Origin: Arenibacter palladensis
Lineage (GTDB): Bacteria > Bacteroidota > Bacteroidia > Flavobacteriales > Flavobacteriaceae
Length of the DNA stretch: 64,000 bases
Assembly: GCF_900129275.1 (NCBI RefSeq)
Contig: NZ_FQUX01000010.1
Span: forward strand, 1-64,000
Direction of reading: 5' to 3'
Made by a program: the position numbers and the translations under genes. Under the pieces are notes generated by a model that saw only the letters and a program-made list of their open reading frames with translations, did not search any database and was not told the DNA's origin. Of this stretch, positions 1 through 10,363 are shown piece after piece (positions within the stretch are counted from its first letter, which is position 1; every line of letters starts with the position of its first letter).

Positions 1-82
1 CCCCTTACCATTCCGAACAGGGAAGTTAAGCCCGTCTGCGCCGATGGTACTGCTACACCAAGTGGGAGAGTAGGCCGCCGCC
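1..82 (+). rRNA. rrf: 5S ribosomal RNA, 3' part
   Basis: The first 82 bases match the 3' two thirds of a bacterial 5S rRNA. The loop C region CCATTCCGAACAGGGAAGT, the CGCCGATGGTACTGC stretch and the closing GTGGGAGAGTAGG helix are all recognisable. The 5' end lies outside the window, so this is probably the last gene of an rRNA operon transcribed towards the right. The 3' end is placed at GCCGCCGCC just before a run of T. Confidence 0.95.
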
Positions 83-90
83 TTTTTTTG

Positions 91-126
91 AAGTCCCCTC
101 ATCTTACGATGGGGGGACTTTTTTTT
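91..126 (+). terminator. Terminator of the rRNA operon
   Basis: A perfect inverted repeat, AAGTCCCCTCATC and GATGGGGGGACTT with one G-T pair, surrounds a four-base loop and is followed by seven T. It lies nine bases after the 5S rRNA, as expected for the intrinsic terminator of the rRNA operon. Confidence 0.9.
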
Positions 127-201
127 GTATAAGATTCACGGGTGCGTCAAAGGACGGGTCCGGGCTTAAGATTAATTGTTAGACACAAGCGGATTAAACA
201 C

Positions 202-582
202 ATGAATAGATTATATATCGCAATTGTTGGACTTTTCATTCTAGTAAGTTGTGGGCGACTTGAAAAAAAAGAGTTCAAGTTGGACGATGTCGAACTTGAA
301 GACTGTATTGAAGAAAGAAAAATGTTGTTTCTACCAATGGGATGGATAAAGAGTGATCGACAGTACTACGGAGATGGATTTATGGAATACTACAGTTACG
401 CAGATAAAAGTATTATTTCTGTTCTGTGTGGAGAAAACGCTGAATTGAATTTTTCCCAACTCTTTGATGAAGAAAAACACTCACGAAAAGAATCAATAGC
501 TGGACGGATAATAATGTATGAAAACGTTTCTAAGGAGAGGAAAGCAGAATTTGATAAAGCTTTCGACAAAATGATGGAATAA
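202..582 (+). CDS. Small orphan lipoprotein, function unknown
   Basis: This encodes about 126 residues. The start chosen is the ATG at 202, because it opens a classic lipoprotein signal peptide (MNRLYIAIVGLFILVSC) whose lipobox cysteine lies at residue 17. An in-frame start at 142 would add 20 charged residues with no signal character. The mature part is acidic and hydrophilic (KLDDVELEDC follows soon after the lipid site) and I recognise no domain. The gene stands alone between an rRNA terminator and a minus-strand gene. GTTAGAC lies 18 bases upstream and GCCTAAC just after the stop, an arrangement like an integron gene cassette. The lipoprotein call is good; the function is unknown. Confidence 0.7.
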   Translation: MNRLYIAIVGLFILVSCGRLEKKEFKLDDVELEDCIEERKMLFLPMGWIKSDRQYYGDGFMEYYSYADKSIISVLCGENAELNFSQLFDEEKHSRKESIAGRIIMYENVSKERKAEFDKAFDKMME

Positions 583-927
583 AAGCCAGTGCCTAACCAT
601 GGTATTCGCTGAACAGACTTATTACTTCTCAAAATAATGGCTTTCATAAACGCTTTTTAAGGCGCTTATTTTTTTCGGACCCCTAGTTTAACCGTATTTA
701 TAATAACCTGCAAAATAAGTATTTACGCCTTATTATATTATTGTTTTCTTAATCATTACATGTGCTTTTTGATGGTTACTAGGTGTATTCATTTATTGAA
801 CGGTTGCTACATTTCCAAGTCGACTCATTTTCAAATCATTCAATTTCCAAATCGTCTAATCGATACATTAGGCAATCGGTACATTGAACAATTGCTACAT
901 TGCCTTTATCTCGGGCACTTTGAACAT
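583..927. other. Gene-free stretch with cassette-like edge and repeats
   Basis: No convincing coding region is present. GCCTAAC at 591-597 could be the edge of a degenerate attC-like site. A weak hairpin at 651-666 followed by a T-rich tract (667-675) might end the upstream lipoprotein transcript. The right-hand third holds the short repeats described separately. The rest is plain AT-rich sequence. Confidence 0.5.
804..901. repeat. Short interspersed repeat patch (TACATT units)
   Basis: TTGCTACATT occurs exactly at 804-813 and 892-901. The related TCGATACATT (860-869) and TCGGTACATT (876-885) lie between them. A second unit, TTTCCAAGTCG (812-822), recurs as TTTCCAAATCG (844-854). The patch lies between the lipoprotein and the 3' end of the nucleotidase gene and does not form an obvious terminator. 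Whether it is decayed simple repeat or an intergenic element is unknown. Confidence 0.6.
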
Positions 928-1449
928 TTAAAGCAGTAAATCCCCTACTTCCAACCAATTGTCGGCACGCTCATATCCCGTGGTATGAATGTTATGAGGG
1001 GAAGTAAACAATATTTTCCTACCCTGGAAATGCTCCAGGTTGTAACTGCGATCATCAATTAAAATATCTCCATTTAAAATATGCTTGCTACCACAGAGGA
1101 TTCTATTTCTCCAATGGATAAAAGGAAAATGCTCATCCAACCAATCGCTTTTTTCCCTTAACGAATTGGGATATTCCATGGCCGCGGAGGCTACATATAG
1201 GTCATATTTTTTGGATAGTTCCTTCAATACTTTTTGACTATCCTTTATGGGTTCAAGAGCGCGAAAGAAGCCGTCTGTTCTGGCATGGTTCCTTACGCTG
1301 GATTGGCGTTCCACAGGAACACTTTGCCAAACCTCTCGTCCCATACAGTCCATTTCCGTGAGGTTTTCATTAAATTCAGCATTGTACAGTGTTATATGCG
1401 CATTAAATGCATCGGCAAACACCTCGTCCATATCTACAAATAAGGTCAT
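928..1449 (-). CDS. 5'(3')-deoxyribonucleotidase family protein (HAD fold)
   Basis: This 173-residue protein begins with the HAD nucleophile motif VDMDEV (Asp6 and Asp8) and has the late acidic motif DILIDDR (residues 128-134) with Lys122 just ahead, all required for HAD phosphatase chemistry. Its length and layout match the NT5C-like family, which removes phosphate from deoxynucleoside monophosphates in the cytoplasm and may limit dNTP pools. It stands alone, with repeats downstream and a roughly 200-base gap upstream. The family assignment is fairly firm; the exact substrate is inferred. Confidence 0.8.
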   Translation of the reverse strand: MTLFVDMDEVFADAFNAHITLYNAEFNENLTEMDCMGREVWQSVPVERQSSVRNHARTDGFFRALEPIKDSQKVLKELSKKYDLYVASAAMEYPNSLREKSDWLDEHFPFIHWRNRILCGSKHILNGDILIDDRSYNLEHFQGRKILFTSPHNIHTTGYERADNWLEVGDLLL

Positions 1450-1648
1450 TTAATTAAATTTTAAATACGAAAATAACCATTTTTCCAATCAAGACCAGTT
1501 CAATTTTACTTGGAAGATAATTTGATAACAGAAAGATTAAATTGAATTAATTTTTATGTGAGGTGTAAGCGTTTATCGGGCAGATTCAAAATATTGGAGT
1601 CCAACTTCAACAAGGAGGGCTGGTTTAGGTGATAACCAAAGGTAAAAT

Positions 1649-1885
1649 TCAGTCTTGCTTGTTGTTCTTGTTGAACAATGCATCCATAATCAACTTAATA
1701 CTATAAAAGCCCATAGTAATAGCTGCAATGGCTAGAATAAGACCTACAATCAAGACTGGCCAATAAAGTGGGTGGGCTTGATTTTTAAAGGCCTGATATA
1801 TTACTACCGGGGCGGTAAACATAAGGGCAATGGTATAAGCTATGTATTTTAATCCTTTTAATAATAGCGCTTTATTTGTTCTCAT
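1649..1885 (-). CDS. Small two-helix membrane protein, DUF6095-like
   Basis: From the ATG at 1885 this encodes 78 residues with a basic N-terminus (MRTNKALLLKG) and two hydrophobic segments, roughly residues 13-35 and 42-65, ending in a hydrophilic NKNNKQD tail. A longer frame starting at 1960 would overlap the upstream lipoprotein gene and add an unlikely leader, so the internal ATG is preferred. The sequence resembles the DUF6095 family of flavobacteria, from memory. It follows the DUF4249 gene by 35 bases and could be co-transcribed. Function unknown; inner-membrane location is likely. Confidence 0.65.
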   Translation of the reverse strand: MRTNKALLLKGLKYIAYTIALMFTAPVVIYQAFKNQAHPLYWPVLIVGLILAIAAITMGFYSIKLIMDALFNKNNKQD

Positions 1886-1920
1886 AGGCTTAATCTTGGG
1901 GATGGTCTTAATAGTATAGA

Positions 1921-2739
1921 TTATTTTTTTATCAAAAGGGTATCCGAAAAAGTCTGGCATATGGCAAAATAGCCTAAGGCAAAATTATCTTTTTCTGCAG
2001 TACCAGTAACATTAATAATATTTCCCCTAACCGTAGTGGCGGGGGTACTAAAGGGACCGTTATCTGCTCCACTTTGTTGAATCAATTGGTTCATATAATT
2101 AAAAAAATCCTGATCTATACCTAAAATACTAATTGTGACCAATCTGTCATCTTCCAAATTACTGTCGTAAAAAAATGAAAACTGAAATCGCTTTCCCTGA
2201 TAAAATTCATCTTCACTAACCAAATACTCCCCAAAATCAAAATCGAATAAATAGTAATCATCCCTTTCCGCGTCATCCGTGAAGGTAATAATTACTTCTG
2301 TTTCATCATCTCCAAATAAAGTAGTGGTTCCCTGTTCCAAGGAATCCAAGGGAACCGTAGGAACAAATTTGGTTTTGGCCAAATAGGATTGGCCACCATA
2401 TTCAACTTTGAGTTCCAATTCTCCTTGGGTCAATTCCTGCAAATCCCATTCATTTTCATAAACACCGGTATCGGGAATGGATTCTTCCAAGGTTAAAATA
2501 GCCCCCGATTCCGTATTTGTGAGGGTGATTTCCTGTAGTTGGGCGGGCATTACCTCTTCAAAGAATGAACTTGTTAAACTTGCCCTTATTTGGACCAATA
2601 CGGATGGGTTGTCCATATCCTCCAATCGGATCAAGGCATCGATAACCAATCTTGGTTCTTCAGTAGGAAGGTCTACCTCAATTACGTCCTGACAACCAAA
2701 GGTTATAAGACACGAGATTAAAATTATAATATTCTTCAT
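1921..2739 (-). CDS. DUF4249 outer-membrane-associated lipoprotein
   Basis: This encodes 272 residues from the ATG at 2739, which opens a lipoprotein signal ending at the cysteine of CLITFGCQD. The longer frame from 2784 overlaps the TonB receptor gene and adds a proline-rich leader, so it is rejected. The mature protein (EVDLPTEEPRLVIDA and a beta-rich body) fits DUF4249, a family regularly encoded next to TonB-dependent receptors in Bacteroidota. It starts four bases after the receptor stop, so the pair is surely co-transcribed and probably works as a receptor plus surface lipoprotein. The ligand cannot be told from the sequence. Confidence 0.85.
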   Translation of the reverse strand: MKNIIILISCLITFGCQDVIEVDLPTEEPRLVIDALIRLEDMDNPSVLVQIRASLTSSFFEEVMPAQLQEITLTNTESGAILTLEESIPDTGVYENEWDLQELTQGELELKVEYGGQSYLAKTKFVPTVPLDSLEQGTTTLFGDDETEVIITFTDDAERDDYYLFDFDFGEYLVSEDEFYQGKRFQFSFFYDSNLEDDRLVTISILGIDQDFFNYMNQLIQQSGADNGPFSTPATTVRGNIINVTGTAEKDNFALGYFAICQTFSDTLLIKK

Positions 2740-2743
2740 TTCC

Positions 2744-5119
2744 TTAAAATTTGATGTTATAGGTGGCGGCGGGTACCAAACCAAAAATTGAGGTCCGGAC
2801 TGCTTCGTTCACGCCTGTGTCCCCATTTCTACTAAAACCTATAGAGGCGGCATTTCTTCTGTTGTATAGGTTGTATATGCTAAAGACCCATTCCGCTTTT
2901 AGTTTTCTACCTTTATTTTTTCGGGGGGTAAGTGTAGCGGAAAAATCAATTCTGTGATAGGCAGGCAGTCGCTCTTTGTTTCTAAGTCCATAATATGGCA
3001 CTGCTAAATTTTGGAATTCGAATTGGCCAATGGGATAATTGGTAGGTTGACCTGTCTGGAATACAAAATTGCTGTTAAAGCTCCACTTTTTATTCAGTTC
3101 ATAATTCACATAAAGTGATACATCATGGGTTTTGTCATAGGGAGTGTTGTACCAACTTCCTGAATTGATACCCGTTTCCGAGGCATTTCTTCCTGGGGTC
3201 CTCTGTTCCGATTTGGATAGGGTATAGGCCAACCATCCTTGAAATCTATCCCGGTTTTTTCTGAAAAGCAGCTCAAATCCATAAGCCCTTGCTTCTCCAT
3301 TCAGGATTACCTGCTCAATAGCATCATTGGCAATCAAATTGGCCCCGTCTATATAGTCAATTCTGTTTTGGATATCCTTATAAAAAACTTCGGTTTCCAA
3401 GGAATAATCTCCGTCCTTTAGATTTTTGAAATATCCTACTGCATATTGATCCAATAGTTGTGGTTTTATAAAGGGGCCACTTGGGGTCCAAACATCTAGA
3501 GGAGTAGGGGAACTCGTATTTGAAATTAAGTGGAGATATTGAGCCAACCTTGTGTAGCTGGCTTTTATCGAATTATTGGCGTCTAGGGAATAGGCTAGGG
3601 CTATACGGGGTTCCAAATTTGTAAAGGTTGCAAGTTGTTCTCTGCGTTCGGGATAGATTACATCTATTGGGTCGGCCTCCTTGAATATCTGTAGAACGGG
3701 ATCAAAGCTTACTGGATTATCATTTTCATATACATTTAATTCATCCTGTCCCAAGCGTATGAAATTACTAAGGCGTAACCCATATTGTAAACTCAATTTT
3801 TCCGTAATGTTCTGTTCAACATCCACATAAACCGCAAATTCGTTGGCGTATTTTTGGATTAACTGATTTTCGATTATTCCCGATTCCGAATCACTGGGTT
3901 CTATCTTGCCCGGGTTAAACCGATAATAAATGTTGTTGATGCCATAGTTTACTTGAAAATTATTACTCAAATAGTGCTTAAAATCGTATTTCAGATTAAA
4001 GTTTTGAATTCCGGAATTCCATTTAAATCCTACAAAATCCAGTTTTAGACCATAATAGTAGTCGGAATATATCAAAGATAAATTGGAGAATAATTTGTCC
4101 GAAAACAAATGGTTCCATCGGAAATTAAGAACCGTATTACCATAGGTATTCACGAAACTTTCACTTATGGAAAAGACATCCCTTCCAAAATAACCCGAGA
4201 AAAAAATGTTATTGCTTTCATTTAATTTAAAATTCAACTTGGTATTTAGGTCATAGAAATAGGCAGTGTTGTCTATGTCGAAAAGCGGTAGGAACAAATG
4301 TGCATAGGATGCTCTGCCACCAATTAGGAAAGCTGCTTTGTCCCTGATTATTGGACCTTCTGCCAAAAGTCTGCTGGCCACGGCACCAATTCCGCCATTC
4401 ACTTTTAATTCTTTGCTATTTCCTTCTTTTTGAAATATTTCCAGAACAGAGGAAACCCTGCCTCCGTAACGGGAAGGAATACCGCCTTTGAATAATTTTA
4501 CATCCTTTATGGCATCTGGGTTAAAAACAGAGAAGAAACCAAATAGGTGGGAGGAGTTAAAAATGGTGGCCTCGTCCAGCAGAATAAGGTTTTGGTCTAC
4601 AGCGCCTCCCCGCACATTAAATCCTGATGCCCCTTCGCCGGCGTTGCTTACTCCAGGTAAAAGGAGTATGGATTTAATAATATCTGCCTCCCCTAGAATT
4701 ACCGGTATTTTTTTTATGGTTTCTACAGAAAGGGAATTAACGCTCATCTGAGGTTTTCGGATATTTAATTTTTCAATGTCCTCCGTAACCACTACTTCCT
4801 CCAATTGTTCTGCATCTTCAAGCAATTGAAAGTTTATTTTTTGATCGTAGGACAGATCAATAGTTTGGATAATATCTTGGTACCCCAAAGAGCTTATATG
4901 GAGCTCGTAGCTTCCGTGTGGTAGCGTAATGGAATAGAAACCGTATTCATTGGTAATAACACCTGTGCTTAAAGCTGGAACAGCAACAGTGACACCGATA
5001 AGCGTCTCGTTACTTGCTATTTCTGTTATTGTACCGCTCAGGGTAAACCGTTCCTGAGAAAATAGATTTGTGGAAAATAGTATCAGTAAATAAAACGGCA
5101 AACTTGTAATTTTTCCCAT
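2744..5119 (-). CDS. TonB-dependent receptor with carboxypeptidase-like N-domain
   Basis: This 791-residue outer-membrane protein has a signal peptide, then a CarboxypepD_reg-like beta-sandwich (about residues 25-110, FTLSGTITEIASNETLIGVTV), a plug domain (about 120-230, with the NVRGG motif after a stretch rich in G) and a long 22-strand-type barrel ending in an aromatic C-terminus (YNIKF). No SusD gene follows; the partner is instead the DUF4249 lipoprotein four bases downstream. This argues against a SusCD polysaccharide importer and for a smaller or peptide/metal-type ligand, which is an inference. A -7-like TACATTTA lies at 5137-5144 on the minus strand. Confidence 0.92.
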   Translation of the reverse strand: MGKITSLPFYLLILFSTNLFSQERFTLSGTITEIASNETLIGVTVAVPALSTGVITNEYGFYSITLPHGSYELHISSLGYQDIIQTIDLSYDQKINFQLLEDAEQLEEVVVTEDIEKLNIRKPQMSVNSLSVETIKKIPVILGEADIIKSILLLPGVSNAGEGASGFNVRGGAVDQNLILLDEATIFNSSHLFGFFSVFNPDAIKDVKLFKGGIPSRYGGRVSSVLEIFQKEGNSKELKVNGGIGAVASRLLAEGPIIRDKAAFLIGGRASYAHLFLPLFDIDNTAYFYDLNTKLNFKLNESNNIFFSGYFGRDVFSISESFVNTYGNTVLNFRWNHLFSDKLFSNLSLIYSDYYYGLKLDFVGFKWNSGIQNFNLKYDFKHYLSNNFQVNYGINNIYYRFNPGKIEPSDSESGIIENQLIQKYANEFAVYVDVEQNITEKLSLQYGLRLSNFIRLGQDELNVYENDNPVSFDPVLQIFKEADPIDVIYPERREQLATFTNLEPRIALAYSLDANNSIKASYTRLAQYLHLISNTSSPTPLDVWTPSGPFIKPQLLDQYAVGYFKNLKDGDYSLETEVFYKDIQNRIDYIDGANLIANDAIEQVILNGEARAYGFELLFRKNRDRFQGWLAYTLSKSEQRTPGRNASETGINSGSWYNTPYDKTHDVSLYVNYELNKKWSFNSNFVFQTGQPTNYPIGQFEFQNLAVPYYGLRNKERLPAYHRIDFSATLTPRKNKGRKLKAEWVFSIYNLYNRRNAASIGFSRNGDTGVNEAVRTSIFGLVPAATYNIKF

Positions 5120-5190
5120 TTAAAGCATTTTTTACCTAAATGTATCGATATTTTCCTTGAGGAAAAAAAAGTTTGCAATCTCTTAAAGCA

Positions 5191-5226
5191 AAATGACCTT
5201 TTCATAAGTTGAAAAGGTCATTTTAA
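5191..5226 (-). terminator. Terminator after icd
   Basis: A perfect 14-base stem, AAATGACCTTTTCA and TGAAAAGGTCATTT, encloses a five-base loop just after the stop of icd. The T tract on the minus strand is short, so the strength of the site is uncertain. Confidence 0.65.
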
Positions 5227-5243
5227 ATATGGAAGAAATTCGT

Positions 5244-8094
<2,851 letters not shown>

Positions 8095-8130
8095 AAAAAG
8101 CATCCCTACGATGGTAGGGATGCTTTTTTA
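8095..8130 (-). terminator. Terminator after rplS
   Basis: GCATCCCTAC and GTAGGGATGC form a perfect ten-base stem with a four-base loop. It is flanked by A-rich and T-rich tracts on the two sides, so it could act in both directions. It lies 18 bases after the rplS stop. Confidence 0.88.
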
Positions 8131-8147
8131 TAAATTTCAAAAGCTTA

Positions 8148-8498
8148 TTAAGAGCGTACCTCTTTAATTCTAGCTTTTTTACCGGTAAGACCTCTGAAGT
8201 AGAAAATACGTGATCTTCTAACCTTACCTTTTTTATTGACTTCTATCTTTTGCAATGCAGGCATATTTATTGGGAAAATACGCTCAACACCTACAGTACC
8301 TGACATTTTACGGATAGTAAATGTTTCGGTAGCTCCAGTTCCCCTTCTTTGAATAACAACACCTTTAAAAAACTGTGTTCTTGTTTTTTCACCTTCCTTA
8401 ATTTCATAGTACACAGTAATAGTGTCCCCAGCTGAAAAGTTTGGAAAATCTTTTTTAGGAATAAATTCGTTTTCTACAAATTTTAATAACTCTTCCAT
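8148..8498 (-). CDS. rplS: 50S ribosomal protein L19
   Basis: This 116-residue protein matches L19 over its full length, with the FSAGDTITVYYEI entry, the FKGVVIQRRG strand and the basic C-terminal RSRIFYFRGLTGKKARIKE region. L19 sits at the 30S-50S interface of the ribosome. The gene lies downstream of trmD in the same direction, the usual order in many bacteria, but with a 243-base gap and its own strong promoter, so it is not simply co-expressed with trmD. A strong terminator follows. Confidence 0.97.
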   Translation of the reverse strand: MEELLKFVENEFIPKKDFPNFSAGDTITVYYEIKEGEKTRTQFFKGVVIQRRGTGATETFTIRKMSGTVGVERIFPINMPALQKIEVNKKGKVRRSRIFYFRGLTGKKARIKEVRS

Positions 8499-8565
8499 CG
8501 TTTTAAATTATTATTTACTTAAACCAACTTTCACGATTATCGTCAGAGGTTGATTTAATGGAGTG

Positions 8566-8595
8566 CAAAATTAATCTAATATTTATAACTTACAA
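8566..8595 (-). promoter_or_regulatory. rplS promoter (-33 TTG, -7 TAATTTTG)
   Basis: On the minus strand TTG (8593-8595), a 19-base spacer and TAATTTTG (8566-8573) form an almost ideal Bacteroidota housekeeping promoter. The predicted leader is about 60 bases and contains the perfect palindrome ACGATTATCGT (8533-8543, odd centre), which might be a regulatory site for L19 expression. Confidence 0.7.
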
Positions 8596-8741
8596 GTGAT
8601 TAGGCGTTTTTTATCATTAAAATTCTTCAAAAAAAACCTTCTTAATTCATTTTGATCCATTAAGTAGAACCCATGGTAATCAAACATTTCCGGTTCTTCA
8701 ATTTCGTGCCTAGGCAGGCCAAAGATAAATAGGTTCCAAGC

Positions 8742-9419
8742 TTAGTCATTAAGTAGGTCAGGGCGAAGCTGCTCCGTTCTTTTGTACGCTTCGTCTTCCC
8801 TCCATGTTTCTATTTCCGGAAAATTCCCGCTCAAAAGAATATCGGGCACTTTATGGCCTTTGTATTCGGCTGGCCTGGTATATACTGGCGGAGCTAGTAA
8901 ATTATCCTGAAAGGTGTCGGTAAGCGCAGAGGTTTCATTGTTCAATACTCCCGGTATTAATCTAATAACCGTATCACATAGCACTGCAGCTCCCAACTCG
9001 CCCCCGGAGAGGACATAATCGCCTATAGATATCTCCTTGGTGATAAATAGGTCCCTGACGCGTTGGTCCACACCCTTGTAGTGGCCACAAAGTATAATTA
9101 CATTATTCAATAAGGACAAGCTATTGGCCATTTTCTGATTCAATGTTTTTCCGTCCGGGGTCATATAGATGACTTCATCATACTCCCGTTGACTTTTTAA
9201 GGTTGAAATACATTTGTCAATGGGCTCTATCATCAGGACCATTCCTGCACCGCCCCCAAACTGATAATCATCTACCTGATTGTAACTTTTGTCCGTATAA
9301 TCCCTTAAATTGTGCAAATGCACTTCAACAACCCCTTTATCTATAGCTCGTTTTAAAATGGAAGCTTCAAAGGGGCTTTTAAGTATTTCAGGAACTACGG
9401 TAATTATATCTATTCGCAT
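8742..9419 (-). CDS. trmD: tRNA (guanosine(37)-N1)-methyltransferase
   Basis: This 225-residue SPOUT-class enzyme starts [13 protein letters not shown] and carries the trefoil-knot SAM-binding region ([13 protein letters not shown] and [11 protein letters not shown]) typical of TrmD. It methylates G37 next to the anticodon, which prevents +1 frameshifts. A perfect -7 element TACTTTTG lies at 9461-9468 on the minus strand. The frame stays open for another 52 codons after the TAA stop, noted in the findings. Confidence 0.97.
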   Translation of the reverse strand: MRIDIITVVPEILKSPFEASILKRAIDKGVVEVHLHNLRDYTDKSYNQVDDYQFGGGAGMVLMIEPIDKCISTLKSQREYDEVIYMTPDGKTLNQKMANSLSLLNNVIILCGHYKGVDQRVRDLFITKEISIGDYVLSGGELGAAVLCDTVIRLIPGVLNNETSALTDTFQDNLLAPPVYTRPAEYKGHKVPDILLSGNFPEIETWREDEAYKRTEQLRPDLLND

Positions 9420-9460
9420 GGGAAAATCGGTAACGGTTAATGCCTTTTAAAGGGCGGGCT

Positions 9461-9468
9461 CAAAAGTA
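9461..9468 (-). promoter_or_regulatory. Promoter -7 element of trmD
   Basis: The minus strand reads TACTTTTG, a perfect TAnnTTTG match 42 bases before the trmD ATG, so trmD probably has its own promoter. No clear -33 element was found at the usual spacing. Confidence 0.5.
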
Positions 9469-9536
9469 GTAAAAATAGACACAATCCTTGGTGCTATTTT
9501 GTTTGGATTGATTGCCATTACCTACGGGACTAAAGG

Positions 9537-9566
9537 AAAAAGCCCCTAAAAAAGGAGCTTTTTAAA
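9537..9566 (-). terminator. Terminator after the membrane coiled-coil gene
   Basis: AAAAAGCCCC and GGAGCTTTTT form a stem with one mismatch around a short A-rich loop. It lies about 35 bases after the stop of the gene at 9602-10222 and upstream of trmD, so it should separate the two transcripts. Confidence 0.6.
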
Positions 9567-9601
9567 TTTCATCCGGAAAAATCCAAACGTTTATCTTAAG
9601 A

Positions 9602-10222
9602 TCATTTGGATTTTTTATGCTTATTGATCTCGTCCTGAAGCTGTCTACTAATTTTTTGTTCCCTTTCCAATGCCCTTCTTCTATGATCCTCATATTCGGT
9701 TTCCACTTCCGCAAGCGTCGATTTGGCTTCCTGGGTAAGAATATTGCTATTTCTGAATTTATAGATGAAAAATAATAAAAACAGTAAAAGTACCGCTATG
9801 ATGGTCCAAAGAATAAAATTGTAGGTGCTTTTGGCCACCAGTATACCTAGGAAAGACATGCTATCCTTCTCTTCAGTTACCTCGGAAAGGTTATTGGTAG
9901 TCTCTTCCAGTTTTTTGTTCAGCGATTCAATCGTTGAAACATGTCCTGCAATGGTGCCATTGAGCTCATTCACCTTTTTGTTGAATGCATTAATGGAATC
10001 CAACACATTTTGTCTCAGTTTTCCCAAGTTAAATTCCTTTACCACTTCGTATCTTACCCCGTCGGCCCTGTAATTGCCTGATTTTTGGGAGATATATTCG
10101 AACTGGGAACTAATGGGGCCTTGGTCCAGGGAAAGTTTATCTTCCTCCTCGGATTCCTGTGCAAAGTGTAGGTTAAATGACAATAGAGCCATTACGATAA
10201 AGAGTAATTTCGAAATTTTCAT
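9602..10222 (-). CDS. Membrane-anchored coiled-coil protein upstream of trmD
   Basis: The 206-residue product has a cleavable signal peptide (to about residue 21, ending FAQ), a hydrophilic region with a heptad-like stretch (about 75-120), one transmembrane segment (about 134-153, WTIIAVLLLFLLFFIYKF) and a second charged helical tail rich in Glu, Arg and Lys. There is no SAM-binding motif or SPOUT fold. I recall relatives in flavobacterial databases labelled as tRNA (guanine-N1)-methyltransferase, apparently only because they neighbour trmD; nothing in the sequence supports that. Function unknown; the layout suggests an envelope protein that contacts both sides of the inner membrane. Confidence 0.75.
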   Translation of the reverse strand: MKISKLLFIVMALLSFNLHFAQESEEEDKLSLDQGPISSQFEYISQKSGNYRADGVRYEVVKEFNLGKLRQNVLDSINAFNKKVNELNGTIAGHVSTIESLNKKLEETTNNLSEVTEEKDSMSFLGILVAKSTYNFILWTIIAVLLLFLLFFIYKFRNSNILTQEAKSTLAEVETEYEDHRRRALEREQKISRQLQDEINKHKKSK

Positions 10223-10363
10223 TTATGTAATTCTTATTGTTAATAATGATTTAGAGAGGGCTAAAATACTTTAATAATCCCAATTATTAAAAAAAGGATA
10301 CCAAGTGTCTTAACTAAATAGAATAACCCACAATTTTGTATATTATTATATATTGATAAAATT

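Noticed and set aside
142-201. Upstream extension of the orphan lipoprotein to an ATG at 142
   Set aside because: It adds 20 charged residues before a normal lipoprotein signal and covers the cassette-like GTTAGAC flank.
396-647. 83-residue minus-strand frame at the end of the orphan lipoprotein
   Set aside because: It mostly runs antisense to the lipoprotein gene and has no recognisable signal or domain.
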